DNA of 58,786 nt from JADKIH01 sp031367345 (GCA_031367345.1 JANLPR010000011.1:1-58786), one strand, 5' to 3'; shown: positions 1-9,018, numbered from the stretch's first letter. Notes: generated by a model from the sequence alone, not told the origin. Program-made: numbers and translations.

Positions 1-240
1 TTCGTCAGCAGACTGTTTGATTTTTCTTTCGTAATTTATTGTTGATTATATCAGGCGGTGCGTGTGCCTGAAACGAATGGACACGAATCATTCTTCCGGT
101 CTTGCAACACGGGCACACTTCTACGTCGAAGTGTAATTTTGTTTTGGTGATCTCTTTCCTTGATAGAATGCCACAAGTAAAGTTTGAAAAGGGTGCCAGT
201 TTTTTGTGGAAATAACAGGTGAAGCATGGTTGGTAATAAA
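1..240 (-). mobile_element. IS91-type transposase C-terminal remnant, copy 1 (part of element A)
   Basis: Read on the minus strand, the sequence encodes the end of a transposase with its stop at positions 7-5. Key residues are a CPCC-type cysteine cluster (damaged in this copy), a TGRMIR-type motif and an APP near the end, preceded by a KEITKTKLHFDVEV-like stretch. This matches the zinc-binding C-terminal tail of IS91-like Y1 transposases. Only about 70 codons are recognisable, with no catalytic domain, so it is a dead fragment. The same segment recurs near 2,969 and 10,571. The window edge cuts off the left part of the repeat. Confidence 0.6.
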
Positions 241-474
241 TAAAGTAATTAATTACTAGTGTAAATTTTTAAAAGGGTTGTAATCGGTAAATAACAATAC
301 ACGACCTATAAAACGGCTGAAATAGAAAAATGGCCTATAAGAATAGAAAGCATAAAATGGCTAAAGAAAAATTAAGTAGAGAACTAGAAACTTTTTCATC
401 ACTGTGCATTGATTCATTCATATTGAATTGCTACATTCGTGACTGAACAAGAAGAGCTCCCGCCTTGGCGGGAC

Positions 475-556
475 AAGTTGTATGAATCGAGAGGTTCACG
501 TACAGTTCTGTGGGAAGGTGGCGGTGAAATGCCGCTGCGTGACTCGATTATCGGCA
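475..556 (+). ncRNA. Group II intron 3' end (domains V-VI), copy 1
   Basis: A 34-nt hairpin at about 476-509 has the domain V architecture: lower stem, two-base CG bulge on the 3' side, upper stem TGAATC/GGTTCA, and a GAGA (GNRA) tetraloop. A second hairpin follows (domain VI, about 510-548) and the element ends in the CTCGAT-type tail seen at bacterial intron ends. An additional CCCGCC/GGCGGG stem lies just upstream (459-472). No reverse transcriptase/maturase is present, so this is an ORF-less or fragmentary copy. Copies recur at 3,437 and 11,047. Confidence 0.65.
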
Positions 557-1018
557 AGGCCGTCAGAAAATTTTGCGCTTAACGTAAACGGGGTGACATG
601 AAAAAAGAAATTCAAAATCAGGGGCGAAGCCCATCAGCTATTCTTCAAAAAAATAAAAGAGATGATGCTCCTCTATTTTTTAAACTTGAATCATCCCTTT
701 TATTTCCGATCCAACAGGGTCTTGCTTTTCGCAGACCCTGAGTGAGGTAAATAATAACTGTAACAGCGTTCACTACTGAGGGTCTCCTGCGGAAGAGCCT
801 GCCGGGGCTGAACGCGCGCCAACTGAGTTGCAAGCTTCCGTCATCAACTGACGAAAATCATTTATTATTAGTCTTCGCAACATTATATTTGATAATTGTA
901 TTCAAAAATAAAAAACAACAATCAAAATATCTGTCATGTGAAGAATTAAAGAGGATACCGGCAACCATAAAAAAGTAGAATAACCGAAAATCAAATACGT
1001 AAAAAATAATAAAAACAC
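557..1018. other. Intergenic, no gene seen
   Basis: No convincing reading frame on either strand. A small perfect hairpin (arms AGGGTCT/AGACCCT, 716-722 and 733-739) has no T-tract and is of unknown role. The AT-rich stretch at about 900-1018 probably holds the promoter and leader of the gene that starts at 1,019. Confidence 0.4.
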
Positions 1019-2653
1019 ATGAATATGAAAACAAAAAGGTTACTTCTTACAATAGTACTTTCCACGATGATGTTGAATCAAGTTTATCCGCAGCTACCAT
1101 TTATGGTTAAGGATATTAATCCCGGAGGGGCATCTTCATTATGCACTAATTTAACCGATGTAAATGGTACATTGTTTTTCAGTTCATATAATGGCACCGA
1201 AGGACTGGAATTATGGAAGAGCGATGGCACACAAGGGGGAACGGTAATGGTAAAAGATATTAATGCCGGACCAAATAATTCTCAACCGGTTTTTTTAGAA
1301 AATGTCAATGGTGTTTTATTTTTTCAGGCAGCCGATGGAATACATGGTTCCGAGTTATGGAAAAGCGATGGCACTGCGGCAGGAACAGAAATGGTAAAAG
1401 ATATTAATGTAGGTGCAACTGCTTCAGATCCTGCGGAATTAACTAATGTAAATGGAATTTTATATTTCAGGGCAAACGATGGCACAAACGGAGATGAACT
1501 ATGGAAAAGCGATGGAACAACAAATGGTACTGTCCTGGTTAAGGATATTAATCCGGGTATAGCTGGTTCCTCTTCCGTAAGTTTCACTAATATCAATAAC
1601 ACCTTGTTTTTTAGAAGTTACGATGGCGCAAATGGAGATGAATTATGGAAAAGCGATGGCACTGCGGCAGGAACGGTAATGGTAAAAGATATTAATCCCG
1701 CTTTTAATACAGGTGGATTGGGCACTTATCCCTTTTTTACTAATGTAAATGGCATTTTATTTTTTGTGGCTAATAACGGCATCAACGAAAGAGAATTATG
1801 GAAAAGCGATGGTACCGATCAGGGTACGGTGATGGTCAAAGATATTAATTCAGGTCCGGGCAGTTCTATTCCTTGGGGCTTAATGAATGCAAATGGCACT
1901 TTATATTTTCAGGCAGATGATGGAATTAATGGAACTGAATTATGGAAAAGCGATGGCACAGATGCAGGAACAACCATGTTACTGGATATTAAGCCAGGCA
2001 TAAATGGCTCCGACCCCGCATCTTTAACAAATGTAAACGGAACAGTATTTTTTCAGGCACAAGAAGCAACTAATGGTCTTGAATTATGGAAAAGCGATGG
2101 CACAACGGCAGGCACCGTGCTAGTGAAAGATATTAATCCCGGACTAAATTCTTCAGAACCCAATGAATTTACAAATGTAAATGGCACTTTATATTTTTAT
2201 GCAAGTGAAATAACTACCGGACAGGAATTATGGAAAAGCGATGGCACTTCTGCCGGAACTGAATTGGTAGTAGATATTGCTGCTGGTGCTAATAGTTCGT
2301 CTCCCGACAATTTAATAAATGTAAATGGCACCTTGTTTTTTGTTGCACTTAATAATAGTGGTCGAGAACTATGGGCATGGAATATAACAACTTCCATTGC
2401 GCAAAATAATTTCAATGACCCTGCAGTATTTATTTATCCTAACCCTGCAACGGATGAGTTGAATATTACATACAGTAATAGTAATGAACTAATAGAAGTT
2501 ATTCTTTACGATATTTTCTCACACCAAATTTTTCGACAGTCATTTACAAACTCCACAACTCTTAAAACAGATCAACTTGCAGACGGCATTTACTTTTATG
2601 AGTTAAGAAGCAAAAAAGGGACGCTGAAAACTGGAAAGGTCGTCAAGCAATGA
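1019..2653 (+). CDS. Secreted ELWKSDGT-repeat protein with T9SS sorting domain
   Basis: 544 aa. A short N-terminal signal peptide (KRLLLTIVLSTMMLNQ) is followed by eight full tandem repeats of about 45 residues, each built around ELWKSDGT then GTxMVKDINxG, plus a ninth degenerate unit (RELWAWN). This repeat family is predicted to fold as beta-propeller-like blades in secreted Bacteroidota proteins. The C-terminus, from about residue 470, carries a type A T9SS sorting domain starting FIYPNPATDELNI and ending in KTGKVVKQ, so export across the outer membrane and surface attachment or release are expected. The ligand is unknown. It stands alone between two repeat elements, like a cassette. Start: ATG at 1,019; an in-frame ATG two codons later is equally possible. 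Confidence 0.9.
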   Translation: MNMKTKRLLLTIVLSTMMLNQVYPQLPFMVKDINPGGASSLCTNLTDVNGTLFFSSYNGTEGLELWKSDGTQGGTVMVKDINAGPNNSQPVFLENVNGVLFFQAADGIHGSELWKSDGTAAGTEMVKDINVGATASDPAELTNVNGILYFRANDGTNGDELWKSDGTTNGTVLVKDINPGIAGSSSVSFTNINNTLFFRSYDGANGDELWKSDGTAAGTVMVKDINPAFNTGGLGTYPFFTNVNGILFFVANNGINERELWKSDGTDQGTVMVKDINSGPGSSIPWGLMNANGTLYFQADDGINGTELWKSDGTDAGTTMLLDIKPGINGSDPASLTNVNGTVFFQAQEATNGLELWKSDGTTAGTVLVKDINPGLNSSEPNEFTNVNGTLYFYASEITTGQELWKSDGTSAGTELVVDIAAGANSSSPDNLINVNGTLFFVALNNSGRELWAWNITTSIAQNNFNDPAVFIYPNPATDELNITYSNSNELIEVILYDIFSHQIFRQSFTNSTTLKTDQLADGIYFYELRSKKGTLKTGKVVKQ

Positions 2654-2968
2654 CGAGAGAAAACCAGCCGCTAACCTATAAGGATTAAACGCCACTCCTT
2701 TTTTCATTGAGCTGCGTTTAAATCCTTTGTTGTAGTGATGCGATGGGAGCTACACTGTGGTGGGAGAGAATTTCTGGCATACAATTTTAAAAGACAGATG
2801 AAGTTTTTATAAATAGAAAAACGAATATTTTTTTCTAGAGAAAATTAATATAGACCGTTTAGTTCACTTTAGTCCTTTCAGTTTTAGTTGACAAGTATGT
2901 TTTACAAATGAAGTACTACACATTTTTCACTCACTGCCAATTGAATTTCACTCCGCGCAAATTTTTTG

Positions 2969-3200
2969 TCAGCAGAATGTTTGATTTTTATTTCGTGGTT
3001 TATTGTTAATTATATCAGGCGGTGCATGTGCCTGAAACGAATGGATACGAATCATTCTACCGGTTTTGCAACAAGGGCACACTTCTACATCGAAGTTTAA
3101 TTTTGTTTTGGTGATCTCTTTCCTTGGTAGAATGCCACAAGTAAAGTTTGAAAATTGTGCAAGTTTTTTGTGGAAATAACCGGTGAATCATGGTTGGTAA
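2969..3200 (-). mobile_element. IS91-type transposase C-terminal remnant, copy 2
   Basis: The best preserved copy. The minus-strand frame ends at the stop TGA (2,971-2,969) and reads back through an HAPPD segment, EVCPCCKTGRMIR and LPRKEITKTKL to about 3,190, where a stop ends the frame. The Cys-x-Cys-Cys cluster followed by TGRM is characteristic of the IS91 transposase tail. The upstream GYFHKKL may correspond to the family's Y-G-F-L segment. There is no catalytic part, so it is non-functional. Confidence 0.6.
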
Positions 3201-3436
3201 TAAGTTGGGTAATTAATTACTAGTGTAAATTTTTAAAAGGGTTGTAATCGGTAAATAACAATACCCGACCTATAAAACGGATGAAATAGAAAAATGGGCT
3301 ATAAGAACAGAAAGCATAAAATGACTAAAGAAAAAGTAAGAAGAGAACGCGGAACTCTTTCATCCCTGTGCATTGATTCATTCATATTGAATTGCTACAT
3401 TCGTGACTGAACAAGAAGAGCTCCCGCCTTGGCGGG

Positions 3437-3515
3437 ACAAGTTGTATGAATCGAGAGGTCCACGTACAGTTCTGTGAAAACGTGGCGGTGAGGTTTTGCT
3501 GGGTGACTCGATTAT
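3437..3515 (+). ncRNA. Group II intron 3' end (domains V-VI), copy 2
   Basis: Same hairpin pair as at 475-556. This copy has a T-to-C change in the upper stem of domain V (GGTCCA instead of GGTTCA), which introduces a mismatch, and an altered domain VI loop. It is therefore probably decayed. It ends in GACTCGATT like the others. Confidence 0.6.
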
Positions 3516-3605
3516 GGGCAAATTTAGAGAAAGACCATTACGTTGAAAACCTGCTACTAACAAGATTTTACTAATTCAAATATTAGTATTCAAAAAAAAA
3601 CTACA

Positions 3606-3995
3606 GTGACCATAAAAAACAGACTTCTTTATTACGTTTTACTTGCGGGACTTTCAATAGTAACACCATAAATTTGGACAATTGCCTGTATAATTATAAC
3701 TGGTGACAGAGAAGACGGAATGAAACTCGGTGCAATTCCAGGACTAATAACAGTTCATTTGATTTTCGGCTTAATTTTTATTAAGTATAAATTTTTTCAA
3801 AAACTTTTATTGACACTTCTTTTGACCACACTTTCATTTGGATTGGTTTGGTTAGGAATGTCCAAAAAAATCATACATACAGGTTGGGACTTGTATGGGT
3901 TTTACGATTTATCAATAACTAATTTACTTGCTGGAATACTTGTATGGGAGTCATTTTATCAAATAAACAACAGACTGAAATTGGAAAAACAATAA
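3606..3995 (+). pseudogene. Small multi-pass membrane protein, interrupted by a nonsense codon
   Basis: The frame opens with GTG at 3,606 (VTIKNRLLYYVLLAGLSIVTP), meets an in-frame TAA at 3,669-3,671, then continues without another stop to 3,995 (IWTIACIIITGDREDGMKLGAIP onward). Read through the stop it would be about 129 aa with four hydrophobic segments. The part after the stop could be re-initiated at ATG 3,720 (91 aa) and may survive as a shortened protein. I do not recognise the family. It sits directly after element A in the cassette-like region. Confidence 0.55.
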
Positions 3996-4031
3996 TCTAA
4001 TCGCGAGTAAAATCATCGTGTTAATATAAGG

Positions 4032-4135
4032 GCGGGGTGTGAATATTCACAACTTGAAAAAACTAAACGCCGTTTGACTTGTAGGCTTGCTAACTATGCG
4101 GCGGGGAGTGAATATCGCAAGTTGAAAACTTTACG
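4032..4135. repeat. Pair of short direct repeats (GGCGGGG-GTGAATAT...TTGAAAA)
   Basis: Two copies, near 4,032-4,061 and 4,100-4,128, share GGCGGGG(T/A)GTGAATAT and, a few bases on, CAA(C/G)TTGAAAA. They are about 68 bp apart and followed by TTTACGTTGACC, which resembles the AACGTT boundaries elsewhere in this region. Probably the remains of cassette junctions. Confidence 0.35.
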
Positions 4136-4185
4136 TTGACCATGTATCTGTTGAATCAGAATTTAAATTTAAAAATAAAATCGGC

Positions 4186-4750
4186 TCACTTTGAACATTA
4201 ATTAACTTTATCTTGGGCGACAATAAATCGGTATTTACAAGTGAATTGGAATCGGTTGAAATTGCTCACAGAAATAACATTTAAAAAGAGACTTTACTTT
4301 GAGCTTAGATATATTAAAATCAGCGGAAATTATTGAGATTATGGAGAATTATATTTCTGCGGCTAGACCTCCAAAAGAAATAAGGGAAAAACTTGATCTT
4401 AATTATGAAATCGTCGACCAAAGCGTAATATTAAATGAAATTAGACCTCGATGGGATAATCCAAATGAAATAATGGTTAGTGGTTACGCTAAAACAACTT
4501 ATGTGAGAAGTAAAAATAGTTGGAAAGTTTATTGGAAACGTGCTGACAATAAATGGCATGAATACAAGCCATTTCCAGTTGTAAAAAGTTTGAAAACTTT
4601 TTTACTATTAGTAGATGAAGACGAGCATAATTGCTTTAAAGGTTGAAAGTGCCGTCTGACAGTTAATCACTGAAAAATAATTGACTTTGCATTTTAATAA
4701 ATCGGTTAACCTTGGAATTAATAAACGTTATATCGGATGACAAGAAATCG
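4186..4750. repeat. Imperfect repeats flanking the DUF3024 gene (attC-like boundaries)
   Basis: A left copy near 4,198-4,233 (TTAATTAACTTTATCTTGGG then CGACAATAAATCGG) and a right copy near 4,719-4,752 (TTAATAAACGTTATATCGG then ATGACAAGAAATCGG) bracket the single gene at 4,299-4,646. The AACGTTA core of the right copy matches the boundary found after several other cassettes in this window. Confidence 0.4.
4299..4646 (+). CDS. DUF3024 family protein
   Basis: 115 aa, cytoplasmic, no signal or membrane segment. It matches the DUF3024 pattern: an N-terminal helix (KSAEIIEIMENYI), then VILNEIRPRWDNP, KTTYVRSKNSWKVYWKRADNKWHEYKP and a C-terminal LLLVDEDEHNCFKG. The length is normal for the family. 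Function is unknown; members are scattered in accessory genome regions. It is bracketed by imperfect repeats, consistent with a mobile cassette. The codon before ATG 4,299 gives no alternative start. Stop TGA follows at the family's usual end, so the gene looks intact. Confidence 0.8.
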   Translation: MSLDILKSAEIIEIMENYISAARPPKEIREKLDLNYEIVDQSVILNEIRPRWDNPNEIMVSGYAKTTYVRSKNSWKVYWKRADNKWHEYKPFPVVKSLKTFLLLVDEDEHNCFKG

Positions 4751-5298
4751 GAATTAAAAATCGGTTGAAATCTGAGCCTGATAGTTCATCTCTGAAAAAT
4801 AATTAGTACTGTTTTACGAGTGAAAAATAAATAAAATCTACCTATAACCTCAGCTAAACTCAATGCGGGTTTTAAGTGCAACTTGGAACTGCATCTTAAT
4901 CAAATACCAGTACTGCGGCTGAAAAGACATCGCTACTTAAACCTGCGTTGCGTTTAGCTTCGTATGTTATAGGCAACTGCTTTCCGCTCCGATTGACCTG
5001 AACTGCTAACCGAACCTGATAAGCTCTGAAAGTCGGCAAAGCCGTTTGGCTATCCCTTCGCAAAATAAAAAGAGAGGTAACCCCACCGCACAAAAACCAA
5101 CCCTTCGTTGCCTCACATTTTATTTCACCCTTCTCGCATCCGCTTTTCATAGCAAGTTTTGTAGCAACCCGAACCTAAAAACCAAAGTTTTCAACAGAAT
5201 AAAATTTCCCCAACATTTTATACCGATCTTTGTAGTGCAATTCAATATTAAACTTATGCTTGTTTTTTCAGTCTATTCTTTTTTACCTTATGTAACAG
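4647..5298. other. Intergenic, no gene supported
   Basis: It holds the right-hand DUF3024 repeat, a second copy of a CTGAAAAATAATT phrase (4,671 and 4,793), and near 4,966 a GTTATAGGCAACTGC phrase resembling attC ends. Frames here look spurious in composition. A -7-like box (GATCTTTG, near 5,226) may drive the sigma factor gene at 5,299. Confidence 0.4.
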
Positions 5299-5862
5299 AT
5301 GGATGATGCCGCTTTGTTGCGCAATTTAAGAGCAGGCGATAAAGCAGCATTTAATGAACTGGTGATACGCTACGGGAAAAGAGTAATCAACACTTGTTAT
5401 CGCTTTTTATTGGACAAAGAAGATGTGGAAGATATTTCACAGGAAGTTTTTATTGAAGTATTTCAATCCATCAAATCATTTCGTGGCGATGCAAAATTTT
5501 CAACTTGGATTTACCGCATTGCAGTAACAAAGTGTTTGGACGAAATAAAAAAACGCAACCGCAAGAAACGCATCACTTCACTTGGAAAGATATTGCACTT
5601 TGATGAAGTGGCAAATTGGATTGCCGGAGGAACAATGCCCGACAAACAATTGCATGAAAAGGAAAAAATGAAAGAGGTGATGCAGGCATTAAACACTTTG
5701 CCCGATAGCCAACGGGTAGCTTTTACATTGAGCAAAATTGATGGCTACACCAATCTTGAAATTGCCGAGATTATGAACACCACAACCATTGCAATTGAAT
5801 CATTAGTATATCATGCTAAAAAGAAAGTGAGCGAGGAACTGGAATCTGTCCTTAAAAAATAA
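5299..5862 (+). CDS. ECF-type RNA polymerase sigma factor
   Basis: 187 aa. Region 2 spans about residues 20-95, with YGKRVINTCYRFL, the DVEDISQEVFIEVF core-binding segment, and KFSTWIYRIAVTKCLDEIKK for -10 recognition. Region 4 spans about 125-180 (LNTLPDSQRVAFTLSKIDGYTNLEIAEIMNTTTIAIESLVYHAKKK), the -35-binding helix-turn-helix. Regions 1 and 3 are absent, as in the ECF group. It heads a same-strand series: a probable anti-sigma, a Spy/CnrX-like sensor, a His-rich lipoprotein, an arylsulfotransferase-like protein and a redoxin. A CnrX-like partner suggests metal or envelope stress sensing. Two ECF-like promoter copies (near 6,742 and 7,289) are candidate targets. Confidence 0.93.
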   Translation: MDDAALLRNLRAGDKAAFNELVIRYGKRVINTCYRFLLDKEDVEDISQEVFIEVFQSIKSFRGDAKFSTWIYRIAVTKCLDEIKKRNRKKRITSLGKILHFDEVANWIAGGTMPDKQLHEKEKMKEVMQALNTLPDSQRVAFTLSKIDGYTNLEIAEIMNTTTIAIESLVYHAKKKVSEELESVLKK

Positions 5863-5916
5863 TTTTCAAAAAAGCGCCAGATTAGAAAATAATAATCGTC
5901 AAACTAAATAACAACA

Positions 5917-6225
5917 ATGAAAGAGCAGGAATTAAATAACAGAGTTTCTCAAACGCTTCAGGAGTTTGAATCAATGGAAAACATTCAGCCATCGACAGAG
6001 TGGAATGATTTATTGATGCAAAAATTATCTGTAGCAAAACCAAATTCAATTGCAAGATTTTCTTCGCCAAATTTTGCTGTTTTAATTTTGTTTGTTGTTA
6101 TGGCAAACATTGGTTTTGTTTTTAAAACTGTAATGAATGATTCGCAGCAAACCCCAAATCGGGATAAAGAATTACAAGTGATTTCAAAAGAACTATTGAT
6201 TAATCCGAGTTCAATAAACAATTAA
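5917..6225 (+). CDS. Single-pass membrane protein, probable anti-sigma partner
   Basis: 102 aa. The N-terminal half is cytoplasmic and acidic (EQELNNRVSQTLQEFESMENIQPSTEWNDLLMQKL). One transmembrane helix follows at about residues 48-68 (FAVLILFVVMANIGFVF), then a short external tail. Size, topology and position between an ECF sigma factor and a CnrX/Spy-like protein match small membrane anti-sigma factors (as CnrY sits with CnrX and CnrH). No zinc-binding anti-sigma motif is visible, so the role is inferred from context. It lies 54 bp after the sigma gene and 3 bp before the next, indicating one operon. Confidence 0.7.
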   Translation: MKEQELNNRVSQTLQEFESMENIQPSTEWNDLLMQKLSVAKPNSIARFSSPNFAVLILFVVMANIGFVFKTVMNDSQQTPNRDKELQVISKELLINPSSINN

Positions 6226-6228
6226 GTC

Positions 6229-6726
6229 ATGGACATTTTTGCACAAAATAAATTATTAGTTCGCTTAGTTATTCTGCTAACTGCATTGAATTTATTTTCA
6301 ATCGGTATTTTTTTATGGAAAGATTTCTCACATCACCATGAACCGGAATTGTTTCCACACAATAACGAATATCGTGATGTTTCAACTGTTTTGAAGAAGG
6401 AATTAAACTTAACAGATAAGCAAGTTGAGCAAATAAAAAACATTCGCTCCGATATTTTTGATAAAGAAAAATCATTGGCAACAATCATTCGTAACGAAAG
6501 AGATTCAATGAATGAAACAATGTTTAATAAAACTACAAACGCAGAAGAAGTGAAAACTTTAGCGAAAAGCGTTGCCGACAATGAATATCAAATGGAACTA
6601 TTGCGAATTGAACAGGCACAACAACTAAAAGCAATTTGCACTCCTGAACAGTTGGAAAAGTTTACAGGTTTGGTGTTGGAAATTCGTGATTATTTCAGGC
6701 CCGATAATCAACCAGGGAAAAAATAA
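6229..6726 (+). CDS. Spy/CpxP-like periplasmic heavy-metal sensor protein
   Basis: 165 aa. An N-terminal uncleaved helix (LLVRLVILLTALNLFSIGIFLW) anchors a mostly helical periplasmic domain. An early SHHHEPELFPHNN segment is His-rich. Two LTxxQ-type motifs follow, ELNLTDKQVEQIKNIR (about residue 58) and CTPEQLEKF (about 140), which are the Spy/CpxP/CnrX fold signature. The protein would sense or buffer metal or misfolded proteins outside the cytoplasmic membrane and signal to the anti-sigma encoded 3 bp upstream. Confidence 0.8.
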   Translation: MDIFAQNKLLVRLVILLTALNLFSIGIFLWKDFSHHHEPELFPHNNEYRDVSTVLKKELNLTDKQVEQIKNIRSDIFDKEKSLATIIRNERDSMNETMFNKTTNAEEVKTLAKSVADNEYQMELLRIEQAQQLKAICTPEQLEKFTGLVLEIRDYFRPDNQPGKK

Positions 6727-6741
6727 TTTAGTGATAGTGCC

Positions 6742-6785
6742 GGAAATAAAAAAATAGTATCGTCTTAATAAATGTGATTATTCCA
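6742..6785 (+). promoter_or_regulatory. Candidate ECF-sigma promoter, copy 1
   Basis: GGAAAT, 13 nt, then CGTC, followed by TTAATAAATGTGATT. The block closely resembles 7,289-7,332, with the GAAA-to-CGTC spacing conserved at 14 nt. GGAA / CGTC pairs are classic ECF -35/-10 elements. It lies upstream of the His-rich lipoprotein gene at 6,860. Confidence 0.45.
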
Positions 6786-6859
6786 AAATGAAAACATATT
6801 ATAAAAAATATTCTCAATTCTATTTTAATTAATTCATAATACTAAATAAAAATAACACC

Positions 6860-7297
6860 ATGAAAAAAACAACAGGTTTCTTAATGCTTGCAGCATTGTT
6901 CACATTCGTAATTTCATCTTGTAAAAAAGAACAGGAAGGAAAAACAATAACCCAAACGATTAACATTACTCTTAACGCCAACAACTCTTACTCTTATCAA
7001 ATACCACACGCAGGAGATGCCGATGATGTGATGCACATTATCAAACAGTCGGTTAATTACAAAGTAAGCCAAGTAGCTTCTGTTGCAGGCTCCGACTATG
7101 CATTATTTGAATACACTCCTGGTCTTAATTTTACAGGTAGTGATGAAGTTCAGGTAAGCAATGAAGAAAATCATCAGGGGGATGCTAATGGACAGATGCA
7201 TGGTAACTGCAATGGCGGAGGAAATCATCATCATGGCGATACTTATATCTACATTTTTAAAATAACTGTTAGTGGCAACACATATAACACGAAATAA
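6860..7297 (+). CDS. His-rich lipoprotein of the sigma-factor cluster
   Basis: 145 aa. A lipoprotein signal (GFLMLAALFTFVISSCKK) with lipobox Cys at residue 20 places it at a membrane facing the periplasm. The mature part is beta-rich (NITLNANNSYSYQIP) and holds a metal-binding-looking patch near residues 107-126 (NHQGDANGQMHGNCNGGGNH, continuing HHGD). That patch is rich in His, Cys, Asn and Gly. I do not recognise the family. Context with an ECF sigma factor and a Spy/CnrX-like protein, plus its own ECF-like promoter, suggests a metal-linked envelope role; this is inference. Confidence 0.75.
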   Translation: MKKTTGFLMLAALFTFVISSCKKEQEGKTITQTINITLNANNSYSYQIPHAGDADDVMHIIKQSVNYKVSQVASVAGSDYALFEYTPGLNFTGSDEVQVSNEENHQGDANGQMHGNCNGGGNHHHGDTYIYIFKITVSGNTYNTK

Positions 7298-7332
7298 AAA
7301 TATATAATCGTCTAAAATAAATGTGATTCGTC
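7289..7332 (+). promoter_or_regulatory. Candidate ECF-sigma promoter, copy 2
   Basis: CGAAAT, 13 nt, CGTC, then TAAAATAAATGTGATT. It overlaps the end of the upstream lipoprotein gene and lies about 55 nt before the arylsulfotransferase gene. Its near-identity to 6,742-6,785 suggests that the ECF factor of this cluster reads both. Confidence 0.45.
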
Positions 7333-7365
7333 CATTATAAAAAGTTATTTAAACAATAAATAAAA

Positions 7366-9018
7366 ATGAAAAAATCAATAATTGTATATTTATTATTTGT
7401 AGTTGTGTTATCTGCAAATGCACAGCAAACCGTGGGGTTATTTACACAAAATGCAGGTTCGTTAGATGGCTATGTTTTGTTTGCTCCAATACGAACAGAC
7501 ACCACTTATCTTATTGATAAATGCGGCAAAAAAATTCATCAATGGTCAAGTCCTAACAATCCCGGCATGTCAGTTTATTTACTTCCTGATGGAAGTTTGT
7601 TGAGAAGTGAAAAGATACAGAATGCAGCCTTCAACGGTCAGGGTTCTGCTGGTGGAATGATTGAAAAATATGACTGGAATAATAATTTAACATGGTCCTA
7701 TACTATTTCAACCGCTACTGAAATTCAAAACCATGACATTTGTCCATTGCCAAATGGAAATATTATTGTAGCAATATGGACAAGTTACACTGCTGCACAA
7801 GCAATAGCAGCAGGAAGAAATCCTGCTCTTGTTGGTAATTCTTTGTGGAGTGCAAAACTGGAAGAGATACAGCCGGTAGGCGCTACAGGAGGAAACATTG
7901 TGTGGCAGTGGAATCTTTTTGACCATCTTGTTCAGGATTATGATTCAACAAAAACAAATTACGGAGTAGTAACCAACCATCCTGAACTTCTTAATATTAA
8001 TTTTAATGGTACTAACACCGCCACACAGGTTGACTGGATACATTTGAATTCGGTTACGTACAATTCAACTCTTGACCAGGTAATGTTTAGTTCTCATAAT
8101 TTAAGTGAAATATATATAATAGACCATAGCACAACGTCAGCCGAAGCAGGCACACACAGCGGAGGTAATCATGCAAAAGGAGGGGACTTTTTATATCGCT
8201 GGGGAAATCCGCAGGCTTATAACAGAGGTACTGTTGCCGACCGAAAATTATTTCTGCAACATGACCCTACCTGGATTCCGCAAACATATCCAGGTGAAAA
8301 TAAAATTATGATTTTTAACAATGGTGTTAACAGACCGGGTGGTAATTCGGCTTCCGTTGATATTATTTCTCAACCCATTGATGCCTTTGGTGATTACACT
8401 TTAGTTGCCGGTCAGCCTTATGGTCCTTTTACTACTGATTGGAGTTATATGGCTCCTGTGCCAACAAGTTTTTATACACCTGTAATGGGCGGTGCACAAC
8501 GACTGATAAACGGGAACACTTTAATTTGTGAGGCTACCAAAGGAAATTTATTTGAAATAGATTCATTAAATAATATTGTATGGGATTATAAAAACCCCGT
8601 TGACAGCATAGGTCCAGTTTCGCAAGGCACTACCACTCACACTAACGAAACATTCAGATGTGTTTTTTATCCTACCGACTACAGCGGTTTCATCGGACAA
8701 ACCTTGACACCCGGAAATCCAATTGAATTGAATCCATTGCCATACAATTGCACAATGGTAACAGGAGTAAATGAGCTTGCTAATGTTTCTGATATAATAT
8801 CGCAAGCATATCCTAATCCATTTACAACACATATTAATTTCCAATCAAAAACAGGAGATGAAATAGTTGAATTGAAGAATTGCTTAGGACAAATTATTTA
8901 CTGTGGCCAGCAAATCGCCACACAAGATTTTTCATATTTATCAAATGGAATTTATTTTTTACAAATCACTGATATTAAAAATAAAATATCTGTCACCGAA
9001 AAAGTTATTAAAGAATGA
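7366..9018 (+). CDS. Secreted arylsulfotransferase-like protein with T9SS sorting domain
   Basis: 550 aa. A signal peptide (SIIVYLLFVVVLSANAQ) precedes an aryl-sulfate sulfotransferase-like beta-propeller. Landmarks are GYVLFAPIRTDTTYLIDKCG, the HQWSSPNNPGMSVYLLPDGSLLRS blade, NHDICPLPNGNIIVAIW, DWIHLNSVTYNSTLDQVMFSS, and RLINGNTLICEATKGNLFEI. In this family conserved His residues in the propeller carry the sulfuryl group; the DWIHLN and NHDICPLPNGN histidines are candidates. A C-terminal sorting domain starts near residue 480 (AYPNPFTTHINFQ) and ends in SVTEKVIKE. The downstream redoxin overlaps it by 4 bp (ATGA), so they are cotranscribed. Actual substrate and activity are unproven. Confidence 0.85.
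   Translation: MKKSIIVYLLFVVVLSANAQQTVGLFTQNAGSLDGYVLFAPIRTDTTYLIDKCGKKIHQWSSPNNPGMSVYLLPDGSLLRSEKIQNAAFNGQGSAGGMIEKYDWNNNLTWSYTISTATEIQNHDICPLPNGNIIVAIWTSYTAAQAIAAGRNPALVGNSLWSAKLEEIQPVGATGGNIVWQWNLFDHLVQDYDSTKTNYGVVTNHPELLNINFNGTNTATQVDWIHLNSVTYNSTLDQVMFSSHNLSEIYIIDHSTTSAEAGTHSGGNHAKGGDFLYRWGNPQAYNRGTVADRKLFLQHDPTWIPQTYPGENKIMIFNNGVNRPGGNSASVDIISQPIDAFGDYTLVAGQPYGPFTTDWSYMAPVPTSFYTPVMGGAQRLINGNTLICEATKGNLFEIDSLNNIVWDYKNPVDSIGPVSQGTTTHTNETFRCVFYPTDYSGFIGQTLTPGNPIELNPLPYNCTMVTGVNELANVSDIISQAYPNPFTTHINFQSKTGDEIVELKNCLGQIIYCGQQIATQDFSYLSNGIYFLQITDIKNKISVTEKVIKE

Larger units (their letters stand above)
2676..3535. repeat. Element A, copy 2 (full length)
   Basis: About 860 bp nearly identical to 10,280-11,130, with its right two-thirds also at 1-560. 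It opens with an imperfect palindrome (GGATTAAACGCCACTC ... TTTAAATCC). An AT-rich spacer, a minus-strand IS91-type transposase remnant and a plus-strand group II intron 3' end follow. The palindrome and about 100 bp after it are shared with element B (12,418 and 13,804), so A and B are related chimeric repeats. Confidence 0.75.

Noticed and set aside
5046..5306. 86-codon frame before the sigma factor gene
   Set aside because: No signal, domain or coding character; it overlaps the likely sigma-gene promoter and the first codons of the real gene.
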